A stretch of 46,060 nt of DNA from Psychrobacter sp. UBA6766 (GTDB lineage Bacteria; Pseudomonadota; Gammaproteobacteria; Pseudomonadales; Moraxellaceae). Position 1 is the stretch's first letter. Each line of letters begins with the position of its first letter. Shown piece by piece: positions 31,965-42,452 of the stretch. The position numbers and the translations under genes were made by a program. The DNA lies in NCBI RefSeq assembly GCF_002453355.1, contig NZ_DKGQ01000057.1, forward strand, positions 95,611 through 141,670, in the 5' to 3' direction. Below the pieces are notes generated by a model that saw only the letters and a program-made list of their open reading frames with translations, had not been told where the DNA came from and made no database searches.

Positions 31965-32780
31965 GTGGCGAAGATTGTTGTAATCACTTCGGGTAAAGGC
32001 GGTGTGGGCAAAACCACGACCAGCGCTTCTTTTGCTGCCGGTTTAGCATTACGTGGCTATAAGACGGTTGTTATCGATTTTGATGTAGGGTTACGTAATC
32101 TGGACTTGATTATGGGCTGCGAAAATCGAATTGTTTATGACTTTGTCGATGTTATCAATGGTAATGCACGCTTATCCCAAGCGCTGGTAAAAGACAAGCA
32201 ACTAGAAAATTTATATATTCTACCTGCCAGTCAAACGCGAGATAAAGATGCGTTAACAGACGAAGGCGTGGCAGAAGTCATGGATGAGCTATCCAAGCAG
32301 TTTGACTATATTATCTGTGACTCGCCTGCTGGTATCGAGCGCGGTGCACAGCTTGCGATGTATCATGCTGATGAAGCGATTATTGTCACCAATCCTGAAA
32401 TCTCTTCAGTACGTGACTCGGACCGTATTATTGGTATCTTGCAAAGCCAAACCAAAAAAGTGGCTGAAGATCAAGGGACTGTACGTGAGCATCTCATCAT
32501 TACTCGCTATAATGCAGATCGCGCAGCTGCTAACGAGATGATGGATATTAATACTATCTCTAACGATATTCTAAAGGTACCGTTACTGGGTGTGGTTCCT
32601 GAAAGCCATTCAGTGCTTGAAGCGTCTAATCACGGTGAGCCGGTGATTCATTATACCGACTCTGTCGCCGGACAGTGTTACGACGATATCGTTGCCCGTT
32701 TCTTAGGGGAAGAGCGTCCATTACGTCACATTGATGTGAAGAAGAAAAGCCTGTTACAGCGCTGGTTTGGAGGTCAATAA
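31965..32780 (+). CDS. minD: Septum site-determining ATPase MinD
   Basis: A 271-residue ParA-type ATPase. The deviant Walker A motif GKGGVGKTT lies at about residues 10-18, the family block FDVGLRNLDLIMGCE is near 40, and DYIICDSPAGIERGAQ (Walker B region) is near 115. The C-terminus carries an amphipathic membrane-targeting end (LLQRWFGGQ). It recruits MinC to the membrane and oscillates with MinE. The start is GTG at 31965, behind AGGAG. The stop overlaps the ATG of minE by one base (TAATG), indicating coupling. Confidence 0.98.
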   Translation: MAKIVVITSGKGGVGKTTTSASFAAGLALRGYKTVVIDFDVGLRNLDLIMGCENRIVYDFVDVINGNARLSQALVKDKQLENLYILPASQTRDKDALTDEGVAEVMDELSKQFDYIICDSPAGIERGAQLAMYHADEAIIVTNPEISSVRDSDRIIGILQSQTKKVAEDQGTVREHLIITRYNADRAAANEMMDINTISNDILKVPLLGVVPESHSVLEASNHGEPVIHYTDSVAGQCYDDIVARFLGEERPLRHIDVKKKSLLQRWFGGQ

Positions 32781-33070
32781 TGAGTAAGAAAAAAGGATTT
32801 TGGAGTAGCCTATTCGGCACTGATGACAGCAGTAATACGGGTAGTGCCAATATGGCAACTGAGCGTCTAAAAGTCATCGTTGCAAGCGAAAATCGCTTGA
32901 ATAATCGTTTGACTGCCGACCGTATTGAAAAAATGAAACGTGAAATACTAGAAGTGGTTAATAAGTACGTCAACGGCGTTCAGATTGATGATGTCAATAT
33001 CAATCACCGCTCTGAAGATAGCCTAGACGTGCTTGAGATGAATATCAGTTTACCTGAACATAAAAAGTAG
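32780..33070 (+). CDS. minE: Cell division topological specificity factor MinE
   Basis: A 96-residue MinE. The N-terminal amphipathic segment (KKKGFWSSLFG) is the membrane-targeting part, and the segment NMATERLKVIVASENRLNNR includes the MinD-binding helix. The C-terminal topological-specificity domain follows. It starts inside the minD stop codon. Terminator at 33108-33142. Confidence 0.97.
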   Translation: MSKKKGFWSSLFGTDDSSNTGSANMATERLKVIVASENRLNNRLTADRIEKMKREILEVVNKYVNGVQIDDVNINHRSEDSLDVLEMNISLPEHKK

Positions 33071-33107
33071 ACTGACTAACTTTATATTTATACAGTTCTG
33101 ATTACCC

Positions 33108-33142
33108 AAAAAAGCCCTAAGAATTAGACTTAGGGCTTTTTT
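33108..33142. terminator. Terminator between minE and cytochrome b561 gene
   Basis: Perfect 14-base stem AAAAAAGCCCTAAG / CTTAGGGCTTTTTT with a seven-base loop. It can serve both converging genes. Confidence 0.93.
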
Positions 33143-33172
33143 CTGTGCGCATTTTTTCTTATCTTTAAGCCG

Positions 33173-33700
33173 CTATTTCATACGCGCCATAATATTGTCT
33201 TTTTTAATAAATTGATGGTATAAAGCAGCGCCAATATGAAGCACAGTGAAAGCGATAATCATCGGCCACAAAATATCGGTATGCCAGTCATTAAAAAGCC
33301 GTGCCAAACCTCTATCTGGGGTAACAAAAACGGGGATTTGAAATAAGCCAAAAACGTCAACCGCTCGGCCACCGTAAACAGTCATGAGTAGCCCTGCAAT
33401 GGGCATAGCAATTAATAAAACATATAAAACAAAGTGTGATAGATGTGATAGGAGTGTTTGCCATCTTGGCATCACAACTGCTGGTGGCACTTTAGTAAAT
33501 AGGCGACTGATCACGCGGGCAATCATCCAAAATAACAAACTGATCCCAAATGCTTTGTGCAAACCGATATAGACCTTGCCATCAAGATTGTCATATAGAA
33601 GTATCATAATCCAAGTGATCAGTAATAAAATGGCGCTAACCCAGTGAAAAATTCGACTAGCAACCGACCACCTTGTTAGATTTGAATGGACGTTATTCAT
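33173..33700 (-). CDS. Cytochrome b561-family membrane protein
   Basis: A 175-residue, four-helix cytochrome b561 (CybB-like, PF01292). His residues suited for heme b binding are visible: VASRIFHWVSA near the N-terminus, LHKAFGISLLFWM, SHFVLYVLLIAMP and TVLHIGAALYHQFI near the C-terminus. They would carry electrons within the inner membrane, often from quinol. The ATG at 33700 is preferred (MNNVHSN); an in-frame GTG lies 15 bases upstream. It is in the same direction as the downstream Pil-Chp cluster, but separated by about 170 bases, so an independent unit is likely. Confidence 0.9.
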   Translation of the reverse strand: MNNVHSNLTRWSVASRIFHWVSAILLLITWIMILLYDNLDGKVYIGLHKAFGISLLFWMIARVISRLFTKVPPAVVMPRWQTLLSHLSHFVLYVLLIAMPIAGLLMTVYGGRAVDVFGLFQIPVFVTPDRGLARLFNDWHTDILWPMIIAFTVLHIGAALYHQFIKKDNIMARMK

Positions 33701-33881
33701 AGTGTATTTTATCACCCTTATTGCTCATTGTGCCCATCGGTACTGGCTGATGTTCATGAAATAACCTGGATAAACAGCTATCGGCCGATAAAGAAGCGTT
33801 TTGACTGTTTATATCATGGCTAATAATTTTATCTTAGAGCTAACAATAAAGTCCATTATAAGAAGCATAACCATGAGCAAA

Positions 33882-34385
33882 TTAACTGTCTAAGTCAACC
33901 AATTGGTGGGCGATTTTATCTAAATCTGGCACCAAGTAAAGCGTATTATCAATCATAACCGTTTGAAAGAGGTAGGATAGCACAACATCTTCTTGAACGC
34001 GCTGCTGATCAGTATCGATTTTGCGGTCTGTTTTGATAAAATGCTCAGGCAGATCGATATCTTTGACATCAGAGATACGCACCTGCAGTTGGCGCAGCTC
34101 TCCTGCCGTCTGTAGCGCGATGCGATGGGCGGCCGTATTCCCTTCCAAGACAATCATTTTTTCCGGCGTTTGATGGCGCGGCAATAGGTGAAATACGGCG
34201 ACTTCTTGTTGTTGCCATTCATAATTCCATGTATGTTCGCTATACTCATCAACACTTAAAATCAGACTACTAGGAATAATCCAGTCAGGTTGGTCAACTG
34301 CTGGGACAATCGTTACGTCGAGCATACCATTATTAGTGGTTAATAAGCTTACGGCCTCAAACGAATGCTTTAAAATCTGTTTCAT
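33882..34385 (-). CDS. chpC: ChpC, CheW-like protein of the Pil-Chp cluster
   Basis: A 167-residue protein at the position of ChpC, the accessory CheW-like adaptor in Pseudomonas. Sequence is divergent; strands such as WIIPSSLILSVDEYSEHTW, VAVFHLLPRHQTPEKMIVLEG and LYLVPDLDKIAHQLVDL fit a CheW-type beta barrel. It starts four bases before the chpB stop (ATGA overlap). Recognition rests on position, overlap and secondary pattern more than on strong motifs. Confidence 0.72.
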   Translation of the reverse strand: MKQILKHSFEAVSLLTTNNGMLDVTIVPAVDQPDWIIPSSLILSVDEYSEHTWNYEWQQQEVAVFHLLPRHQTPEKMIVLEGNTAAHRIALQTAGELRQLQVRISDVKDIDLPEHFIKTDRKIDTDQQRVQEDVVLSYLFQTVMIDNTLYLVPDLDKIAHQLVDLDS

Positions 34386-35428
34386 AAGTCGCTCACAATA
34401 AATGAATCCGAAGAGGCGTCCGCCGCCCTTTCAGCAATATAATTGGTAAGTTTTTCTGCTAACGCTTTGGGACTACCGACGAACTGACAATATTCTGAAT
34501 CAATAATCGCCTGCGGCTGACTCGGACAAGCGCTTGAACTTGGGTCTTGCGCCCACAATTGACTGTCATTGTCTTGGATTAAGTCCAAATATTGCGAACC
34601 ATCATTTCCCATCCCTGAGAAGATAATATTGATAAGCTCACTGCCATAAACATCACTGGTATTTTTCAAGATTTGACCGATAGCGGGCTTATAATCGCCC
34701 TCCCACGCCTGATCTATTAAGATAATACGACCAGTTGAATCGCAAACAATTTGTTTATCAATGGGCACAATAAAGCATTGGCCACCGCGCAAACGCTGTG
34801 AGGAGGTAATTAACCGACAGCGCCAGTCATTATGACGATTAAGTATGCGTGGCAGAGTACCTATCATCGTTTGGTTAAAATGATGGGCCAATAAAATACT
34901 CACAGGTAGCGCAGGCGATAGGTGATCTAAAAATTCTTTGACTGCGCTAGGACCACCCATTGAAGCGCCTAAAAACACCACATAACGCCAATCATCGGTT
35001 CCATTTTTATAAGTAGTATTCTTATAAGTAGGACTACCTACTGCACTATTTAATAGAGGTAGCGCCAGCATTTGGGCAAGCTTACGCTTGAGTTTACGCT
35101 GCCATTTGGCATATTGCTGGGCTTCATTAAGATAAGGGGCTTGACTAAATCCTACTAACACGGCGGCAGCTTTAGAGGCTGTCGTCGTCGCTGTTGCCAT
35201 ATGATCGTCATAATCGCCGTCTATGAGCCAAATATCGATAGCCGCTGCATAGCCATTCAGCTTATCTTGCAACTGTACCCGTGATACGCAGTCAATCAGC
35301 TGAAAACCACAACTGCGCACAGTATCTGAAAAAGCCATGCGCTGATGATGGTCCTCTGCGACAACCAATACCTTGATATCACTTTTATGCTTATCTTTTA
35401 GCGCCAAGGCATGAACATTATCCTTCAT
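34382..35428 (-). CDS. chpB: ChpB, CheB-type methylesterase
   Basis: A 348-residue CheB-like methylesterase. The N-terminal half looks like a degenerate receiver domain (possible Asp70 in WLIDGD). The C-terminal catalytic domain carries the expected triad: Ser156 in VFLGASMGG, His182/183 in LLAHHFNQ and Asp276 in FSGMGNDG. It is expected to remove methyl groups added by PilK to PilJ, thereby adapting the receptor. The start overlaps the chpA stop by 11 bases, so the two are coupled. Confidence 0.93.
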   Translation of the reverse strand: MKDNVHALALKDKHKSDIKVLVVAEDHHQRMAFSDTVRSCGFQLIDCVSRVQLQDKLNGYAAAIDIWLIDGDYDDHMATATTTASKAAAVLVGFSQAPYLNEAQQYAKWQRKLKRKLAQMLALPLLNSAVGSPTYKNTTYKNGTDDWRYVVFLGASMGGPSAVKEFLDHLSPALPVSILLAHHFNQTMIGTLPRILNRHNDWRCRLITSSQRLRGGQCFIVPIDKQIVCDSTGRIILIDQAWEGDYKPAIGQILKNTSDVYGSELINIIFSGMGNDGSQYLDLIQDNDSQLWAQDPSSSACPSQPQAIIDSEYCQFVGSPKALAEKLTNYIAERAADASSDSFIVSDL

Positions 35429-38400
35429 GGACTAAGTTAGCCTCTATACCCAACAACACTTGGATTTTATTAAGAAGCTGGCTTTCTTGGAAGGGTTTGC
35501 CCATGTAGTCATTGACTCCAATCTCAAATGCTCGTTCACGATGCTTTTCACCGGTTCGTGAGGTAATCATAACAATAGGTAAATGTTGCAGACGTCTATT
35601 ATGGCGGACTTGTGTTGCGACTTCGAAACCATCCATCCGCGGCATTTCAATATCAAGTAGCATTAAATCTGGTGTCGCTTCTTGTAGAATCTCAAGCGCA
35701 TCGATACCATCTTTGGCAAGTACCACATTGAAACCTTGACGCTCCAAGAAACGTGAGGTGACTTTGCGGACTGTGACTGAGTCATCGACGACCAAAATAG
35801 TGGTTTTAGATTCTGAACTGCTACGGATACCGATAACAGGTTTTGTTATTTCCTTCATCAAAGCGGTATTTCGCATCAACGCGATTAAATCAAGAATAAG
35901 CATTACTGAGCCGTCACCCATGATTGTCGCAGCTGAGATACCTGATAAGTTTGAGAATTGTTGCCCTAAAGGTTTTACTACGACTTCAATACGTGATCCT
36001 GCAATCTGATCAACCTGTAGCGCCATGTTTTGTCCACTACGGTTTTTAATGATAATGAGCGGAACGCTCGTATTGGTATTAACGACCAGCTCATTGAGTT
36101 TATTACCAGATAAAATCTCGTTTAAATAACGGACGCGATAATCGGTACCTTCAAAGTTAAGTGTGGTCGCACCTGATTGATAATAATCATAAATTTTTTC
36201 TGGATTGATACGTACCACACGCTCAATCTGCACCAATGGTATCGCATAATACCGGTCTGCTGCGCGAACCACCAAAGCATCAGAGACGGCAACTGTCAGC
36301 GGCACGCGCATCGTAAAGCGGGAGCCTTTACCAAGCTCTGAGACCACCGATACCGACCCGCCTAATTGGCGAATTTCACTGATCACGACATCCATACCGA
36401 CACCGCGACCTGATATTTGCGTTACCTGTTTACTGGTACTTAAACCGGCATTAAAGATATACTGCATGATATCAAGGTCGCTTAAACTGGTATCTTTTGC
36501 GTCAATCAAACCTTGAGAAATGGCTTTATTACGTACCGCTTCTACATCAATGCCGCGTCCATCATCGGTTAACTGGATGACGATTTCACTACCTTCACGC
36601 AGTACTTCTAAAGTAATCTGACCACTACGCTCTTTGCCCGCTTCTAGGCGCGTGGCAACAGTTTCAATCCCGTGATCGACAGCGTTTCGTAACATGTGCT
36701 CAAGCGGCGAGGTAATGCGCTCTAGGATGGTTCTATCCATCTCGTCATCAGCATTGATAATCTTTAGCTCAACCGATTTGTTAAGCTCATTGGCCGTTTG
36801 GCGCACGATACGCTCAAGCCTTGGCGTCAGGCGCGTAAACGATACCATTCGCGAATTCATCAAACCATCTTGAAGCTCAGTTTGCGTCCGCGATAATTGC
36901 AGTAATAGACTTTCACTATCGCGCATCTTTTCAAGTAAAGTATGATTGATATCGACCAAATCTGAGGCCGACTCTGTCAAAGATTTTGACAACTGATTTA
37001 GTGACGAATATTGATCCATCTCGAGAGGGTCAAAGCCTTCATGGTTGACTAATTCGTCATCGATCTGCGATAAAATCTGCGCCTCGAGCTCAATCTCCAT
37101 CCGGCGCAACTGATCTGCCAAACGCTGTACAGTTGTGCCCATCTCTTCAATACTAGTAGTCAAACTACTCATGCCCATGTCGATACGAGCGCGGTTAATC
37201 GCCGACTCGCCCGATAAATTAATCATATGCTCAATCAGGCCACTTGATATACGAATCATCTCACTGTTGCTGGCGTTGTGTTCTTGCTCAGCCGTGTCTA
37301 CTACCATCAGTGGCATCTCACTAATATCCTTTTGGATATAGGTTGATTCTTGCTTTTCTTTCGCCATTAAAATAGCGTCACGCTGCGGCTGCAATAACTC
37401 TTTCGGAATGTGCTTTAAGCTATCAGGATTTTTACTAAATTGCTGCAGCGATTCAATTAGCAAGTCCGGCGTTGGTGGATTCACCTGTTGCGCGAGAATA
37501 AACACGGCATCTGCCAGCCAGTCATGGCAAGCTACTAATAGCTCTAAGACTTTTTTGGTAGCAGGACGGCGGCGATCAATAAAATCGGTATAAACGGATT
37601 CCATTTCATGCGCAAGATCGGCGATACCGCTTGCGGTGACCATCCGCGCGCCACCTTTTAGAGTGTGTAAGTCGCGCTGTAACGCCTGCAGTGCGACCGT
37701 GTCGCCTGCATCACTTAAAAATGCTTGCAGATATTCATTGCGGTTGGTCAGCGCTTCGGCTTCTTCTAAAAACACCTCTAAAATATCAGGGTCAGGCAAG
37801 CCGTGCGCCCATGATTGTTGAATGATTCTATCTAAACTTAAAGTATCAGCAGTTTTTTCGATACGATGTGTATACTCATCTGCGAGGATTTGGGAATCAG
37901 AAGTAGCCTGATGTTTCGGCATCGGTACAATAAGTTCGACGGTTTTTGGTAACGCTGCCGCTTTTTCGAACTGCTGTAATTGCTCAATCAGTTCAGGGGT
38001 AAAAAATGATTGTTGATAACGGACAATATGCGCTACTTGCAATGACAACGTGTCTTGCACAACTTGCATAATTTCAAGCCACTGAGAATCTGGCACACGT
38101 CTTTCTTCGACAAACGCCTCGTAAATGCTCTCCGCCTCATGGGTTAAATCGCCAATACTACGAATTCCCGCCATTCGCGCCCCACCTTTGATGGTATGCA
38201 GGTGGCGTTGTAAGACTTTTAAGGTATTGATATTCTTAATATCAGAGCGCCATTTACTAAAGCTTTCATTTAGCGCATCATCAAGCTCTTGTGCCTCTTC
38301 TAAGAAAATTTCTAATAGCTCAATATCGGTATCGATAGTCTCAAGCGCAAGCTTAGGCGCCGCAATACTTTGCACTGTCACCTCATCTTCGGCGTCAACA

Positions 38401-41400
38401 CTAGCTCGCGCATTAATATTAATGTCTATATTGCCATCAGCGCTCTCATCATTACTGTCGTCGCTTTGAGAAATATTTTGTAACTGCTCAAGGATTTGCT
38501 TGTCGATTTTTAACGAGGTGCTGGCTGCTAAAGCATCAAATAAACCGACCAATTGCGCGTGCCCAGCAAGTAAAGCTGCCTGAATCTCAGTATCAGCAGA
38601 CTTTTTAGGATGTTGACTTAAATAAGCATAAGCATTGCCTAACTCATTGAGAACGGTAGTAAATTTTGGAAACGCTTGTGCCTTGCTGGTTAGGTATTTT
38701 ATCTGTGAAATTTGCTGCGCTATATAAGCCTGAGCTTGTGCATCGTCTGAATTGTTAAAGACGGCTTCTAGCTGCCATTCAGCATCCAGTAATTCATTGA
38801 TGTGATCATCCAACAATTGATTTATCGTTGGCCTATCATCGACTGGGTTTTCGCTATCGCTAATATGATACTGCTCACCAAGCATGGCTTGTAAAGAGGC
38901 AATGTCTTGCTGACTTTGCATCTCTTCTAACGGAACATCTTGCTCCTGAACGTTTTGTTTGTCATTGTCTAGCTTATAATTGTCTAGATAGCCCTCAACA
39001 AGCGTCACAGACTGAGCGAGCGCCTTTAGATGTTGAGCATTCATTGGTGTATCTTGCTGCTGTAGAAGCTCTAAACTTTGCTCTATGGTCGCGCCGACCT
39101 CACTAATTGCTGCCAACGCGCTCGAGCCAGAAGCCGCCCTTAAGGTATGAAACGCGCGGACAATCTCATCACTCACAGTAATATAAGCCTCATCTTGATG
39201 GTGATGGACAAAGTCATTTACGCTTTCTAATAACTCTTCCGCTTCTTCAACAAAAATATCAAAAAAGGCTTGCTCTTCCTCGCTCCGAGGCGTCAAAACG
39301 ATGGGCGCTTCTGCTATTTTCTCATTCATAGAATGAATCGTTTGTAACATGCTGTCAATATTGTTGTCACTGTCGACATTATCATAACCATTATCGCCAG
39401 CACGTTTCTTATCAGAGTTCTTATCATTAAAATTTTTATCATCAGAACTGTGAGCAGTGCTTGTATCATACTGTGATTCAGAGCTCATAAATAGTTGACT
39501 ATGTAGCATACGGTAGCTGAATTCATCACCCAACTGTTTGCTGTAAGCCTGAGCACAAGCCACCCATAATGACACAATCGCAGGATAGTCTTGGCTGTCA
39601 CTTTCAAAGGTAGTTAACAATGCTGGATAAGCTGCTAATACATCACCGATAAGTTGCTGTATATCTATAGAAGCTGCAATAGTATTGTCTAAAATACGGT
39701 TCAGCATGTTTTCTATCGACCACGCTAACTCAGCGCTATAATGAGCACCAACCATTCGACCCGAACCTTTTAAGGTATGAAAGCCGCGGCGAATGTCTGT
39801 GAGTTTGCTCAAGTCATTAGGAGTAAGCTGCCAATGCTCATACAGAGGACCAATTTCGTCCAAGACTTCATTGGCCTCTTCGATAAATATCTCTTTAATA
39901 TCAGGATCTGCATCATTGGCATCCATCGGTAGCGGCTGAGCAGCTAACATAAATGGTTCTAATACAGCGGGTATTTCTAAATCTACTAATGAAGCGGAAA
40001 GCTCTTTTTCCGCTTCAAAAACTTCGTTAAAGGTGCTAATACTAACCGTTATATCTGAATTGTCTATTTGTTCAATGTCTAAAATTGCCTCATCCGACAA
40101 CAGTTCTTCTTCTGATATCGCATTATTTTCTTCAATATTGTCTGTAGAAGAATTACCTTCAAACGCTTCTAAACCAGTATACATAGGTTGCTGGCTCATT
40201 AAATTGTTGCTTTGCAAGATAATAATGGCAGGATCAAAACTTGGCGGGTCCTGCGCTTCAAAATCACCCAACATCGCTGGCAGACATTCGGTAGTTTGGG
40301 TTACTAGCGCAACGACCTCATCTGTCACCGGTAATGTTTTGTCCAACAGACGATTGAGCAGATTTTCAATTGACCAGGCCATCTCACTAATACTAAAAGC
40401 CCCAACCATTCGTCCTGACCCTTTTAGGGTATGGAACGCTCTACGTACTTCAGTTAATGGCGTTAAGTCTTGCGCATCTTGTTGCCAAATTGGTAAAAAA
40501 TCCTCTAAGTCAGCAACAACCTCTTCAACCTCTTCGATAAAAATATCACGAATATCTTCATCAACATCAAAGTTATCGGGCTTAAGCCCACTGCGAGCAT
40601 TTGATAAAGCGGCGCTCTCTGTTTTATCACTATTGTTCGTACTGCTATCGTTAGCTGAATCAATGTTTTTACTATTAATAGGCGCAATCTCACCACTGTC
40701 ATCATAGCGCAGTACATCATTTGTCACTTGTTTTTGAGTTAAAAAGGTATCATTAACCGTTTCAGGTGCCTCAATATAGCCACCAAGCAGCGCTGCTGCC
40801 TTATCGATATATGCGTTTGCCTTTGTTAGTAATGGTTGATCAAAGACTTGCTGAGCAAGATAGTCAAGTAGCAACTCAATAGAGGTCAAACCTTCTGCTA
40901 AGGCTTGGGTAACATCCCAGCTAAGTATTTCAATCTCATGGGTGTTTAGTTGGTCGAATATATCAGCTATTTTATTTGTGGCTTGGCGAATGGATGGCAG
41001 ACCCATGCTATCGAAGGCAGCGCCAATTTTGGTAAAGTCCGCTGTGTCTGGCAATAGTTCTATGTGTTGGCGCTGAATATAATCGTTAAAGCCTTGTTTA
41101 ACATCTTCGACAGCAATACGTAGCTCGCGCAACTCTTTATCGTTTGTGATAATTTGGTGGCTATTTTCTACTTGCAAGCTATCCAAGTTATCACTAGCAA
41201 TAACTTCAGCTTTAGGAATAAAAGAAGCAGCGTCCCCTATCTTGCTTGAGATAATTTGTTCAGTATTGTAGATAGCATTATGTAATTCTTGGAGTTGCTG
41301 CTCAATTTGCCACTGCTCTTTTGACTGCTCTTTTATCACTTCATTGTGTGCAATTAAGTCACGTTCTATATCCGTTAGGATTGATGCCGCTTGTGAGGCA

Positions 41401-42422
41401 AATAATGTCCAACCTCGACTTTCTAGCTGATTGCTTATTTGTTGTAGTGGTTTAATTAGGGTTTTCGGTTTATCAAGACTAAAAATAAGAGTATCGATAT
41501 CATTTAATATGCGCGGCAAAAAGCGCGTTTCTATATCCGGTTGCCATGCGCTGCGCAGTATAGACAGAGTATTCTCGCTATGTTTGGCAAGACTGCTGCT
41601 TTCGATATAAATACTTGTTACGAGGTTGTCGATAAGGCTCGGCGATACCTTACTTTGTTGGGCGCCGGACTCTATCAGCGCATCTAACTGACTTAATAGC
41701 GCCGCATAATACTTAGGCAGCGGAGTTTCATTATATGCAAGGTCATGCAACCAAATTTCAGTCAAATACCAAAGACGCTGCAAATCGCCATCTTGTGTCG
41801 TTTGCCATAAGTATTGACTGACCTTTTCCAAGATCGCCAGTATAGAAGGATTATTGGTATCAGCTGCGAGTAACGCTTGCACTTGTTGACGCCAAACCAA
41901 TAATAGCTGCTGATACTGCTCATCATCCAAACTGACCACATCTATAATGGCTGGTATCACAATTTCAATAGGGTCATGATTAGCAACGCTAGCAGAACTG
42001 TTATCTTCAGAGTCTAAATAAGCATCAAGATGATCGGTCGCTATATCATAACGTGCTAAGACTTGCGTCAGCTCAGCTGATGTTTTATTTATCAAAGCCC
42101 TGTGCTGATTACCCGTATGCGCATAGTAAATCAGCTCACGCGTAAGTAATCGATGCGCTACTTGACCAACATGGCTCGCATCGGCACAGAAGCTGTTTGC
42201 TTCTACTTCGGCTAGTAAACTAAGTTTAGTGGCCAAACTAGCCAATGTTGGCAAGTTAATCATGGTCAAGGCGCCACTAATCTGATGATAGCTCTGTACC
42301 ATCTGCTCATAATCAGCGCTTTTTTCACCTAATTGCCAGCCATCAGCTATCTGTGATAATTGCTGACTAAACACTGGTAATAACCACTCAAGCGTCACCA
42401 TGTTATTGGGCTGGTTTTTCAT
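35418..42422 (-). CDS. chpA: ChpA, multi-Hpt hybrid histidine kinase
   Basis: A 2334-residue CheA-like hybrid kinase, the core of the twitching chemosensory system. Phosphotransfer sites are visible as HxLKGS/G motifs: H664 (HTLKGSGRMVG), H882 (HTLKGSGRMVG), H1092 (HTLRAASGS, deviant), H1409 (HTIKGGARM) and H1586 (HTLKGGARM). An N-terminal H46 (HQISGALTM) resembles a further degenerate site. The HATPase domain (about 1880-2010) includes HMLRNAVDHGIE and SGRGVGMDVV. A CheW-like domain follows (about 2030-2160), then a C-terminal receiver with phospho-Asp2257 (LLLDIEMPRMDG). Long Asn/Asp/Ser-rich linkers separate the modules. The start follows AGGATAAATTT. Confidence 0.98.
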   Translation of the reverse strand: MKNQPNNMVTLEWLLPVFSQQLSQIADGWQLGEKSADYEQMVQSYHQISGALTMINLPTLASLATKLSLLAEVEANSFCADASHVGQVAHRLLTRELIYYAHTGNQHRALINKTSAELTQVLARYDIATDHLDAYLDSEDNSSASVANHDPIEIVIPAIIDVVSLDDEQYQQLLLVWRQQVQALLAADTNNPSILAILEKVSQYLWQTTQDGDLQRLWYLTEIWLHDLAYNETPLPKYYAALLSQLDALIESGAQQSKVSPSLIDNLVTSIYIESSSLAKHSENTLSILRSAWQPDIETRFLPRILNDIDTLIFSLDKPKTLIKPLQQISNQLESRGWTLFASQAASILTDIERDLIAHNEVIKEQSKEQWQIEQQLQELHNAIYNTEQIISSKIGDAASFIPKAEVIASDNLDSLQVENSHQIITNDKELRELRIAVEDVKQGFNDYIQRQHIELLPDTADFTKIGAAFDSMGLPSIRQATNKIADIFDQLNTHEIEILSWDVTQALAEGLTSIELLLDYLAQQVFDQPLLTKANAYIDKAAALLGGYIEAPETVNDTFLTQKQVTNDVLRYDDSGEIAPINSKNIDSANDSSTNNSDKTESAALSNARSGLKPDNFDVDEDIRDIFIEEVEEVVADLEDFLPIWQQDAQDLTPLTEVRRAFHTLKGSGRMVGAFSISEMAWSIENLLNRLLDKTLPVTDEVVALVTQTTECLPAMLGDFEAQDPPSFDPAIIILQSNNLMSQQPMYTGLEAFEGNSSTDNIEENNAISEEELLSDEAILDIEQIDNSDITVSISTFNEVFEAEKELSASLVDLEIPAVLEPFMLAAQPLPMDANDADPDIKEIFIEEANEVLDEIGPLYEHWQLTPNDLSKLTDIRRGFHTLKGSGRMVGAHYSAELAWSIENMLNRILDNTIAASIDIQQLIGDVLAAYPALLTTFESDSQDYPAIVSLWVACAQAYSKQLGDEFSYRMLHSQLFMSSESQYDTSTAHSSDDKNFNDKNSDKKRAGDNGYDNVDSDNNIDSMLQTIHSMNEKIAEAPIVLTPRSEEEQAFFDIFVEEAEELLESVNDFVHHHQDEAYITVSDEIVRAFHTLRAASGSSALAAISEVGATIEQSLELLQQQDTPMNAQHLKALAQSVTLVEGYLDNYKLDNDKQNVQEQDVPLEEMQSQQDIASLQAMLGEQYHISDSENPVDDRPTINQLLDDHINELLDAEWQLEAVFNNSDDAQAQAYIAQQISQIKYLTSKAQAFPKFTTVLNELGNAYAYLSQHPKKSADTEIQAALLAGHAQLVGLFDALAASTSLKIDKQILEQLQNISQSDDSNDESADGNIDININARASVDAEDEVTVQSIAAPKLALETIDTDIELLEIFLEEAQELDDALNESFSKWRSDIKNINTLKVLQRHLHTIKGGARMAGIRSIGDLTHEAESIYEAFVEERRVPDSQWLEIMQVVQDTLSLQVAHIVRYQQSFFTPELIEQLQQFEKAAALPKTVELIVPMPKHQATSDSQILADEYTHRIEKTADTLSLDRIIQQSWAHGLPDPDILEVFLEEAEALTNRNEYLQAFLSDAGDTVALQALQRDLHTLKGGARMVTASGIADLAHEMESVYTDFIDRRRPATKKVLELLVACHDWLADAVFILAQQVNPPTPDLLIESLQQFSKNPDSLKHIPKELLQPQRDAILMAKEKQESTYIQKDISEMPLMVVDTAEQEHNASNSEMIRISSGLIEHMINLSGESAINRARIDMGMSSLTTSIEEMGTTVQRLADQLRRMEIELEAQILSQIDDELVNHEGFDPLEMDQYSSLNQLSKSLTESASDLVDINHTLLEKMRDSESLLLQLSRTQTELQDGLMNSRMVSFTRLTPRLERIVRQTANELNKSVELKIINADDEMDRTILERITSPLEHMLRNAVDHGIETVATRLEAGKERSGQITLEVLREGSEIVIQLTDDGRGIDVEAVRNKAISQGLIDAKDTSLSDLDIMQYIFNAGLSTSKQVTQISGRGVGMDVVISEIRQLGGSVSVVSELGKGSRFTMRVPLTVAVSDALVVRAADRYYAIPLVQIERVVRINPEKIYDYYQSGATTLNFEGTDYRVRYLNEILSGNKLNELVVNTNTSVPLIIIKNRSGQNMALQVDQIAGSRIEVVVKPLGQQFSNLSGISAATIMGDGSVMLILDLIALMRNTALMKEITKPVIGIRSSSESKTTILVVDDSVTVRKVTSRFLERQGFNVVLAKDGIDALEILQEATPDLMLLDIEMPRMDGFEVATQVRHNRRLQHLPIVMITSRTGEKHRERAFEIGVNDYMGKPFQESQLLNKIQVLLGIEANLVHEG

Positions 42423-42452
42423 AAATTTATCCTAACTCGTCTAGGCGCTAAT

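Noticed and set aside
40033..40707. Long plus-strand ORF (224 codons) inside chpA
   Set aside because: It is a shadow frame opposite a clear coding sequence; Ser-rich composition is the reverse complement of the acidic ChpA linker.
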